From: Bettongia penicillata ogilbyi
Taxonomy: Eukaryota > Chordata > Mammalia > Diprotodontia > Potoroidae
Length of the DNA: 64,000 nucleotides
Direction: 5' to 3'
Assembly: GCA_023548195.1 (NCBI GenBank)
Contig: JAJHZJ010000252.1
Span: 4,875,242 to 4,939,241, forward strand
Below are positions 55,610-64,000 of the stretch, one piece after another. The notes beneath the pieces are model-generated. The model was not told where the DNA came from, searched no databases, and saw only the letters and a list, made by a program, of their open reading frames with translations. Within the stretch, counting starts at the first letter, position 1; every line of letters begins with the position of its first letter. Position numbers and translations under genes: made by a program.

Positions 55610-57080
55610 CATCTATGTCTATGTAGTTTTCCCCAACCTCGACTCATTCTAGGGGACTAGGTCTCCAGAGGATAGCAGGTTCTATGGGTAGCCCTGAGGT
55701 ACTAGAGGAGTTGTCTTTCTAATATATAGCTCACACGTCTCCACCAGGGTGCTTCCCTCCATGGTTGTCAGTTGGTTATCAATTAGTAAGCCCAGATTTT
55801 ACAAAGGAGGATTTGCTGCAGTGGTAGAGTAAAAACAGTTGTTAAAATACATTCTCCCCCAAAACTCTGTTGCATACTCCCACACAAATACATACAACAT
55901 CAAGGGGAAAATGGGTTCAAACTTAGAGAGCAGTTCCTGGAAGACACTCTGTTTTAGCCTTCACTATGTTACCCTTGGGAATGGTATGGCTTTCCACTTG
56001 GCTTTTTGCAAAGCTGTAGATCTGTATCTGGTCAGTCCTTGTTTACCAAGGCAGTACTATCCTCAGATGGTACAAGGATCCTACTGGGCCAAATATGGAA
56101 AGATGGAATGTCCCAAATCCTCTGGATCTTTTGAAGTCTTTTTATGGCTAAGGTGGTAGGGGACAGCAGGAGTGGGGCAGTGGTGAAGGAAAGTTGATTG
56201 ATTTACTTAATAGACCCCATCTTGGCATGGATATCTTTTCAAATTACACACTGTCATTGTGGCTCCTTTCTTCTCATGGTAGGGAGACATAGAGAAGTAT
56301 TTGTTATTCTATGGTATTTTCTTCTATTTCTGTAGCTTTCTGGCCTTGCAAATATTTGTGTTTTTTTCTTTAGTTAGATAACTTCAATAGCTGTACAAAG
56401 ATCATTAGAGAGCACTTATGCATCTTCTTCAAAGACCATTTTAATTTAATGTGGAAGAGAAGAAGAGTAGGGACTGGAGAGATTTAATGTAGATTTTATG
56501 TTCTGCCAAGTTTTGTACTGAGAATTACAGACTTACTGCATATATTTTCTTTTCATGGCCTAGTTTCTTTTAATGCTGTTTTAATCTTGGGTAAAGTTTG
56601 GCCTCAGAATTGTCTGTTTATGCAGTATGTCTTCATGCTAACCAAGGGATAAAATAACAGGCCTGTGATCAACTAGGTTTGGGCAGTGCCCCATCAAAAC
56701 AATTGGGTCTTCAGAAAAGTACTGCTGCCATCTTTCTGGAGCTGATTCTTTGAAACCTTCCCACTCCTCTCATTTTTAGCTACCTGGAACAGATTCAATA
56801 TTCATATGGGGACCACAGAACCAAGACTGTGGCTTTGGTTTGACTTTAACAAATAATCCACTAATCAGAATTTTCATAATATGAGATGGGAAATATGACT
56901 AGCTTCAGCCTCCTGGATTCAAGATTTGTCCTTGCATTAATCTGGATTCCAAAATATTCAGAGTTTCTTGGGAGAACTAGGAAAGAGCTCCTATAAGAGG
57001 TGGCACTTGAATTATGCTTTAAAAGAAGCAAGGGAGGCTGTGAGGTGGGGATGAAGGAAGAAACACATCCCAAACATTAA
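55610..57080. other. About 1.5 kb without a recognised element
   Basis: The 106-residue plus frame at 55839-56159 and the 70-residue minus frame at 56861-57073 show no domain. Probably non-coding. Confidence 0.4.
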
Positions 57081-57084
57081 GGAA

Positions 57085-57365
57085 GCATCTATTGTTTGTC
57101 CTTTGTTTTCCAAGAGGACCAGTGACATCATGAGGGTGATGTCTTTACTTGTTCATCAACTGGATTTAAGTGATGCAGAGTTTCACAAAGTTGTAAGCCT
57201 CACTCTTCTAGAGTCTTGAAGTCCTGTGGCAAGAAAACATCAAGATTACTGGTGATGACCCAGGATGCGGTGGATGTCTTGGCATCTTGGATGTCTGACT
57301 GAGCTCTAAGTTCTCCACAAGCACCTACTTCAGCAGCCGTCATGGACACTGGAACAAATTGTTTC
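57085..57365 (+). mobile_element. Marsupial dispersed repeat A
   Basis: gtttgtcctttgttttccaa, gaggaccagtgacatcatga, caactggatttaagtgatgc and gatgcggtggatgtcttgg. Confidence 0.75.
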
Positions 57366-57539
57366 CCTCCACCCTTCACTTTACGATATCCCGAAAACCA
57401 CTTCATCAACTTTTTGCTTGAGTATCTCCAATCAAATAAGAACAATAATTATAATGATAAGTAGTCATTATATAGTGCTTTAAGATTTGCAAAGAGCTTT
57501 ATAGGCATTAATTCAATTGTTTTACTATTTATTAAGGCA

Positions 57540-57725
57540 GATCCTTCCACTTTTGGACAGCTCTAATTATTAAGACCTTTTCTGCCTCTGTAACCATTAC
57601 CCATCACTGCTCCTAGTTCTCCACTCTGGCATCAACAAAAACCAAGATGGCCTTCTCTCAAACACTGAAAAGTAAGGATAATCCTTTCAAATATTTGGAA
57701 GTAGCTATATTCCCCTTTATTCCTT
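57540..57725 (-). mobile_element. CR1/L3-type 3' region fragment, antisense
   Basis: ggacagctctaattattaag, accattacccatcactgctc, ctagttctccactctggcat and ttcttctccaggctaaacat follow a widespread amniote CR1/L3 3' sequence. Confidence 0.55.
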
Positions 57726-57924
57726 CTTCTCCAGGCTAAACATCCTCCCACATTCCATCAATAGACTGTCAAGTAACATTATGGAGGTAAGAGGTTGAAT
57801 GTAATTGATGAGAGATAACTGATTGGACAAGAAAATATGATAAGACAAGTAATCTAAAATAAGACTGGAAGATGTGGAAGCAGTATTGTATGACGTTAAT
57901 GAGTGTAGCATAACGGAAACAGGA

Positions 57925-58200
57925 CTGGCTTAGTATATGGTCTTAATCTTAGGGTGGTTTTGCCACTAATTAGCAGTGTGACATAGGGCAATCACTTTCT
58001 GGACCTCAGTTTTCTGTTTAAAAGGCCTCAGCCTTTCAATGTAATGAAGGTTTAATCTAAACAGATCTTTAAGTTCTTTTCAAAGATCTCATAATTCAAG
58101 GTTTAATCTAAACAGATCTTTAAGTTCTTTTCAAAGATCTCATAATTCAAGGTTTAATCTAAACAGATCTTTAAGTTCTTTTCAAAGATCTCATAATCCA
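57925..58200 (+). mobile_element. MIR/tRNA-type SINE with amplified 3' end
   Basis: tagcagtgtgacatagggca, ctggacctcagttttctgt and gaaggtttaatctaaacaga. The 3' end is triplicated. Confidence 0.7.
58047..58199. repeat. 51-bp tandem repeat, three copies
   Basis: Units start at 58047, 58098 and 58149 (aaggtttaatctaaacagat to tctcataattc). They are nearly identical, with one difference (attc/atcc) near the end of the last. Confidence 0.97.
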
Positions 58201-58297
58201 AGGGTTCTCCATGTGCATCTAATGCACATTGCATGCTTCCGTAAAACTTTCATATTGTGCCCTATTCAATTTCTCATGGCTCCACTATAGCAATGAC

Positions 58298-58680
58298 CAG
58301 GGGTGTGCTGGTAAATGTTTAACAATTGTATCTACAAACAAAGAAAAAAAAATGTGCTCATGACACCTTTTAAAGTTTTATCTATTATTAACGCTTTCTT
58401 AAGACAGTTACTGTTCAGTCATTTCAGTTGTGTTCAACTCTTACGACCCCATTTGAGAATTTTTTGGCAAAGTTACTGGAGTAGTTTCCCATTTCCTTCT
58501 CCAGCTCATTTTACAGATGAGGAAACTGAGGCAAAAAGCACAAAGTGCCTTGACCAGGGTCACACAGCTAGTAAGTGTCTGAGGCTGGATTTAAACTCAT
58601 GAAGATGAGATTTCTTGACTTCAGCCCTAACACTCTATCAACTGCCCACCTAATTGCCTTTCCTTAGACTAGACAATCAA
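58298..58680. mobile_element. hAT-like element (family of 30306), split by a SINE
   Basis: caggggtgtgctggtaaatg, aaatgtgctcatgacacctt and tattaacgctttcttaag are followed by a SINE, then cttagactagacaatcaaa. The right terminus is lost. Confidence 0.6.
58402..58655 (-). mobile_element. tRNA-derived SINE with BovB-type tail, antisense
   Basis: gttcagtcatttcagttgtg, gagtagtttcccatttcctt, cagatgaggaaactgaggca and cacacagctagtaagtgtct. Confidence 0.85.
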
Positions 58681-58713
58681 AAAGAAAAAGAAAAAAGACC
58701 ATCAAAAGAAAAA

Positions 58714-58790
58714 AGGAAGGAAGGAAGGAAGGAAGGAAGGAAGGAAGGAAGGAAGGAAGGAAGGAAGGAAGGAAGGAAGGAAGGAAGGAA
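58714..58790. repeat. (GGAA)n microsatellite
   Basis: About 19 GGAA units. Confidence 0.97.
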
Positions 58791-58904
58791 ATCTTGATTT
58801 ATGGTATTTTCCAGTTTCTGAGGTATAATGCTCACACACTTGATCAGCTCTCACTAGCTAGTTCAAGTTGACTGTAACACATCTCTAGCACACTCTCATA
58901 GGAT

Positions 58905-59050
58905 CATAGATTTAAAGCTAGATGATCCCTTAGAGATCATCCAATACAACTCTGTCATTTAACAGATGTGGAAATTGAGACCCAGAGAGATAAGTAATTT
59001 TCCGAGTCACACAAGAACCGGTGGAAGAGTCAGGATTCTAGCCCACATTC
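58905..59050 (+). mobile_element. MIR-related CORE-SINE
   Basis: catagatttaaagctagatg, atcccttagagatcatccaa, cagatgtggaaattgagacc and gagtcaggattctagcccac. Confidence 0.7.
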
Positions 59051-59054
59051 TCTC

Positions 59055-59767
59055 TTGACAATTCTAGTGTCTATTCCCCTTCACCAGAGGATTATGTGCA
59101 TGCAGGGACTCTGATTCCTGAGGAAGCCAAAGCAGCCAAGTCAGAAATGAAGACTTAGAGTAAGTAAGAAATGCAGGCTTAGAGCTGTACCTGGCATATT
59201 TGGTATCTGGGACAAGTTTCACAAAATGTGATATGAGAAGTCTATTCAACTCATATTTTTAAGAAAACTTTTGTTCTAAAGTAGGAGTAACAAAGACCCT
59301 GAGATGCTAAGTATTATTGACAGAAACCCCACAACAGTTTGCCTGTTGAGGCCAGGGAGGGGATTTACCTGATGTGCAGAAGCCAAAGGAAGGAAAAGAC
59401 ATCCCATAGATATCCACTTTAATCCTGCTAATAAGAAGCTAAACTCACTTCTTTTTATGTGCTGAAGAATTACAAATGTCATCAGCTCACTGTAAATTTC
59501 AGTTCCTGAGCAAAGTCCCCTAGCATTCCCCTGCCCCAGCCCAGGAGCAGCTCTGACGCAAATGATTCTCCCTCCAAGTGCCCTGGATGTCTATACTTCA
59601 GAGACATGCAATCCAGGGAATTAGGTAAAGCCATGCAAAGAAGAAGTAAAGCCTCCTAACCATTAAGGAATACTCACTGAGAAGAAGAGATCACATTATA
59701 AAGGCTCAGATTAATAAAAGATTCTCTAGCTCATTATTATCATCATTTATTTTTGTTATAGCTTTTT

Positions 59768-59798
<31 letters not shown>

Positions 59799-60305
59799 CA
59801 CAGAAAAAAGCTACCTTGATGAAGTATGGGTGTAGCTAAAGTGAAAAGAATTGGTTTTCAATAATATTTATCATACAGGCTTTTTGAAATGAAAATTCAT
59901 TACTATATGTTTTGAATCCTGTCTTATGTCCTGCCATGCACATGAAATGTTTTTCTTTTTCTTTTCTTATTTTGTATTTAAGTTTCAATACTGAAGTTTA
60001 TGATTTTTTTTTCTCCCTTGTATTTGTGTTCTGGCGTTTGAGTCTAAAATTTAAAAAAATTGTTTTCCAAGTCGTAGTCTAATTGAGATTGGATCCAACA
60101 AACAAAGAGACGATAGAAGTAAATTGTGGTGCTTTTGTATGAATTTTTTGTATGGTTCTAGACTTCTGTCGCTGCTGCTACTCTACCCTTAGAACTGGGC
60201 TTCTGGACACCACTCCTGGAGGATCTAAGCTATGGGGCTTTACATGCCTACTGGGCCGCCATCACCCTTCTCTCCTCATTCTTTGCAATGCCGCTATGTT
60301 TTCCA
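59055..60305. other. About 1.2 kb of unrecognised DNA
   Basis: Contains a (TCA)n run at 59768-59798. No exon or named repeat recognised. Confidence 0.4.
59768..59798. repeat. (TCA)n microsatellite
   Basis: About ten ATC units. Confidence 0.95.
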
Positions 60306-60308
60306 TCC

Positions 60309-60533
60309 CCAGGAGTGTTGGTGAATGTTGACCAACCAGCGGGGGTGGTGGGGTGAGATATTTACCGAAGACGCATTTTTAAATTGAATTTGCATTATTA
60401 ATAGTTTCTCTATCGCTTAAGTTTATATAATCAACAAAACAAGAAACCAAGCCCAATTTATAAAATTCGCCATTTCTAAGATGTAAATGTATACTTCAAA
60501 AATTTAATGGCAGGTTGGAATCAGCACATCACT
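60309..60533. mobile_element. hAT-like element (family of 30306), diverged
   Basis: Left cccaggagtgttggtgaatg and right tggaatcagcacatcactgg resemble the 30306 termini. Interior tttgcattattaatagtttc and atcaacaaaacaagaaacc match in order. Confidence 0.55.
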
Positions 60534-60856
60534 GGCCACCTTTCAATTTTTGTTCTGAGAACTGTTATCCTATCAACACCATCATAGCTCCTGGAAAAGA
60601 TATGGCAATTGGCTACTCTAGATTTCTACTCACAATTTTTGTTTTCCCATAATCCTTTACCTGTTGATCACTGCCACATATGTGCCGTCCTTCCTATTTG
60701 AATGTAAACTATCTCACTTTTGTATGTTTTCTCTGCTTAACACTGTTTGTTACATAGCAAGCAATAAATGCTTTCCATTCAGTTGTTCTGTCTGTTTCTG
60801 GTATTGGGTTGTCTTTGCAGAAAAAGAAGAAAAAAAACACCCAAAAAATTATGTAT

Positions 60857-61222
60857 TGTGAGTTTGGGGAAAACATCTTCTTCCCTCCTCCTTCTGAAAA
60901 AGTAACCTTTGAGGCCAGAGAAACAGAGCTACAGGATTTTATAAATAGATGCCCTTGGGCTGGCAAGGACAGGGTAAACCTGAACTCATTCTGTCTTAAA
61001 GAGAGTCCTGCCTAAACAGGATGTTCTAATGAGATTAATTACAGAGAACGCTTTATCTCACTGAAACAGACCTGATCTTAGGCAACTTCGAAGACTCCAA
61101 AGTTAACACATTCTTTCCCAAATTGCCTGACATCCTGTTCCTATTCCTCAACCTCCCAAATAAGGAAAATGGCCAGGCAGCCTGAGAGGCTGGTTGAACT
61201 TTCTCGCTAAAATGTCATAAAA

Positions 61223-61264
<42 letters not shown>

Positions 61265-61527
61265 TATGTATGTATATATATATATGCATGTTTATATATG
61301 TTTACATGTATACCCATATATGTATATAGGTAGATGTAGGCACATATGTATGCATCTCCCTTTGTTCATAACCGTTAGTCTACCTGTCAAATGCCCATCA
61401 GATGACGTGAATCAATTTTTATCTCTTGCCTGCCTAGCCTCATTTATTGACCTTAGTCAAATGGACATTGGTGGGAGGAGTTACTCTCAGAGAAAGTCTT
61501 AGGATGCGTGAGTTGAGGAATTCCTCA
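60857..61527 (+). mobile_element. LTR-like repeat B, sense copy
   Basis: Starts tgtgagtttggggaaaacat and ends agttgaggaattcctca. Aligns with the antisense copy 46464-47076. Contains a (CA)n run (61225-61261) and TATG-rich DNA that the other copy lacks. A tataaata word lies near 60939. No retroviral genes adjoin it. Confidence 0.6.
61225..61261. repeat. (CA)n microsatellite
   Basis: Uninterrupted CA run inside LTR-like repeat B. Confidence 0.95.
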
Positions 61528-61529
61528 AT

Positions 61530-62245
61530 ATCCTATATATCCATTATCCATTGGTATTCATTCCACTGTTAGTAGTTTAATAAGAATGTCATTTAAATTG
61601 TAATTTGAGAAGCTGGCACTAGGATATTTTTAAGAAATCAAAATGAAGCCAATAAAGAGGAAGCAAATTCTTTTCTTATAAAACATTTCCTATCTATAGC
61701 AGAAGACCAAAAGCATGAAACCTTTTCTTCTAGAAAGGTCAAAAATTCAACTAGGATATTTTTGCAGAGATTTAGACAAATCCAAATCACTTAACTAGTA
61801 GATTAAGCAGTTTATCTTAATTGACTTAAGTAGAATATCCCATTTTCCTATTTTTATGCCTATTTTTTTGCTACTAAGAAAGTATTTTGGACACTTGGTT
61901 TCTAGATTGAAATGAATTTTGCACATTTTCTGTGAATTAACAATAAGTGTTCCAGAAGTAGTTGACAATTGTGTTGTAGACCTTGAAGGAAGAAATAAAA
62001 AGGACAAACACGCACACAAAACTTTTTCAAATATTCAATATCCTTCAACCTTCAGATCTTTGAATTCCGTTGCACAAAAGATCATCTTAAAATCAGAATT
62101 ATTTTCTAATTACTGTACAGGTTCACATGTGTATCTGAATTAGCGGGGAAGGGGAAGGGATGGCAACTCATTGACTATACCTGGGCCTAATGATAACAGA
62201 ATTGATTCATTTATTTTAGGAGGAAAGAAGAAAAGTAAAATAATG
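61530..62245. other. No recognised feature
   Basis: A+T-rich. The overlapping 74-residue frames at 61795-62143 on both strands lack domains. Confidence 0.4.
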
Positions 62246-62249
62246 ACTT

Positions 62250-62400
62250 CAGAACTAATCTAGTGTTTCTTGAGTACCTCCTGGGTGCAAGATACTGTGC
62301 TAAATTCTATGTATGCCACAAAAAAGTTAGACGATAGCATCCAGCTTAGTTACCTTACCCTCAAGAAATTTGTAGCAAACTGTGAAATAGCCTGAAATGA
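62250..62400 (+). mobile_element. CORE-SINE fragment
   Basis: tgtttcttgagtacctcctg, ggtgcaagatactgtgctaa and taccctcaagaaatttgtag. Confidence 0.55.
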
Positions 62401-62404
62401 ATTT

Positions 62405-62995
62405 TGACTATCAAAAGTTCCTTAAAAGAAAAAAATTGCTGAGTGGACTTTAAAATTTAAATTAATTAAAGAAAAGTTGGGGGTTTTTGCTGTTTTTGAT
62501 TTTTAGAGAATTGAAATTCTGAAGAAAGATGCCTAAGAAAAAATGTTTGATGTTCTGGTGATGTAAAGTTTATATAAGATGACTCTGGACGAAATCTTAA
62601 ATCAATCCAATTTTCTTCCTCTGGGCGTGCCTGAATATTAGATAATTATGTTGGAAAGAAAGTTGGAAAGAATTAGAAAAAGCTAAAACACATGAGGGAG
62701 AGCGTGTTTTACAACGTTGCCAAATTATTTTATCATCGTGCATGTTAATATTTTGAAAAATATCTTAATGAATGCAATATGTGTCAAAATCACATTTCTT
62801 ACCATGCTTTCCAATTTCCACTTTTGTTTTTTAAAGTTCTTTTTTTATAGCAAATTAAACAATCATCAACAATCACAAATACTTCAAGACACAAAGAACA
62901 GGGAAGAGAACTATGGAAGAAACTTAACTTCTGCCAATTTTTATTTTTTATTTTCTGGTTTGTTGTTGCTTTTTGAGGAAACATATATAGCTATA
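62405..62995. other. No recognised feature
   Basis: A+T-rich. The 93-residue frame at 62717-62998 and its antisense partner have no domain. Confidence 0.4.
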
Positions 62996-62999
62996 TAGC

Positions 63000-63145
63000 A
63001 CAGTGAACAGAAAAAAATACTTGGAAACCAGAAGGCCTGAGTGCAAATCTTACCTCAAATACTTACCGGCTGTGGGATTTAATCTCTCTCAGTTTCAGTT
63101 TCCTTATCTGTAAATGGGGATGATAATAGCACTGATATGTGAGGG
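63000..63145 (+). mobile_element. MIR/tRNA-type SINE
   Basis: gaaggcctgagtgcaaatct, cttaccggctgtgggattta and gtttccttatctgtaaatgg. Confidence 0.7.
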
Positions 63146-63149
63146 TCAG

Positions 63150-63535
63150 ATTTATATATACATGCACACACATCCAGATACACATATATGTATATATTAA
63201 TATTATCAACATATAATTAGTATATATTATTAATATACTTCAGTGCAAGTATATGAGATATACGTTATATACTTATATAATGTATATATATATCATATGT
63301 ATATCATATATTGTTTCTTTATAAAATATGTAACAGTATTTACTTAATGTTTTAAGGTTTGCACAGATATATAATATATGCTCCACCAACCTTAAAATAT
63401 TATATAAATTCTATTACATATTTTTAAAAATACACAATGTATGTCTTTGATGTTACATATAACATATTATTCTATGACTTAACATATAAATGCCATTACA
63501 TATTTTTTAAAAGAAATATATATATATATAAACTT
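63150..63535. repeat. A+T-rich TATA-type low-complexity DNA
   Basis: Dense tatata, atatgt and taatat words over almost 400 bp. Confidence 0.85.
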
Positions 63536-63564
63536 TAGTAAATAAGATATCCAAAGTAATTTAT

Positions 63565-63785
63565 TAAGTTCCTTAGTCTAAAAGGGTCTCCCATTACATC
63601 CTGGGCCATCTCCAGTCATCCTGATGAATATCTGGCCATTGGACCCAGATGGCTCTGGAGGAGAAAGTGAGGCTAGTGACTTTGGACAGTCCTCCCTCCC
63701 TCAAATCAAAATCAACTGCAAGTCATTTCATCACTTCCCTGATATCATGGCCCTCTTCAAAAAAGGACAAACTCAACAATAGTAC
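63565..63785 (-). mobile_element. Marsupial dispersed repeat A, antisense
   Basis: gccatctccagtcatcctga, ccattggacccagatggctc, tggaggagaaagtgaggcta and gatatcatggccctcttc. Confidence 0.75.
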
Positions 63786-64000
63786 TTAACTTAAAAATAT
63801 TTTATAAATGCTAGCTTTTATGATTAGTCATAAACTGCTTTGTTTGTATTCTCTTCTACACATCTTACAGAAGATATATTGGCAGTGAATATATTTTCTG
63901 AGTTCAAACGACAGTCTCAGCAGTATTTTGGGAGACCTTACTTACTGTGAAGAACCAGTATCCAATACTACATTAGAATGTGAAACCATCATCCTGGGTT

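Noticed and set aside
55839..56159. 106-residue plus-strand frame, longest in the unrecognised DNA
   Set aside because: No domain, no convincing splice or Kozak context, and no related frame nearby; length is within chance for 64 kb.
58298..58680. A single long element
   Set aside because: The middle 250 bp is an antisense SINE; only the flanks belong to the hAT-like repeat.

Overview
This 64 kb window looks like intergenic or intronic DNA of a mammal, most probably a marsupial. I found no host protein-coding exon, no structural RNA gene, no CRISPR array and nothing bacterial. Almost every open frame is short and overlaps a recognisable transposable-element relic or a microsatellite. The marsupial call rests on the repeat families. 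There are L1 elements with a GGAGCCAAGATGGCAGAGTAG-type 5' end, ORF1-only half-L1 (HAL1-like) copies, many tRNA-derived SINEs whose 3' tail matches BovB/RTE, two RTE-type LINE lineages, MIR/CORE-SINEs, L2 and CR1/L3 relics, and a class III (ERV-L-like) endogenous retrovirus. All names come from remembered families; no database was searched.

Layout. 0.1-2.1 kb: a hAT element with both termini and a target duplication, then an antisense BovB-like LINE carrying two insertions. 2.6-7.0 kb: an RTE-clade LINE split by a full-ended HAL1-like element. 7-13 kb: SINEs, a palindromic MITE, a CR1 scrap and antisense L1 3' sequence. 13.4-16.2 kb: the best HAL1-like copy, with a nearly whole ORF1. 16.4-24 kb: MIR/SINE relics, L2 and sparse unrecognised DNA. 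24.1-25.5 kb: an internally deleted HAL1-like copy. 25.6-33.5 kb: SINEs, a MITE, a solo ERV-L-like LTR, a CR1 relic with a nested hAT, and a class I-like solo LTR with a 4-bp target duplication.

34-40 kb: a second RTE copy split by a provirus at 35641-39490. The provirus has two LTRs, a serine-tRNA primer-binding site, gag-like, protease-like and dUTPase-like remnants, and no recognisable RT or integrase. 40.0-41.4 kb: a fourth HAL1-like copy with ORF1 deleted. 42-45 kb: CR1, L1 and MIR relics. 46.4-50.2 kb: a copy of an LTR-like repeat (second copy at 60.9 kb) and a pair of inverted ~460-bp repeats about 2 kb apart that I could not classify. 50-64 kb: more SINEs, L1, CR1, MITEs, microsatellites, a 51-bp triplication, and unrecognised stretches.

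The elements form an insertion record rather than a gene system. Nesting orders RTE before HAL1 and before the ERV, and SINEs, MITEs and hATs into older SINEs and LINEs. The autonomous LINEs (L1, BovB/RTE) are the plausible sources of machinery for the HAL1 copies and the SINEs.
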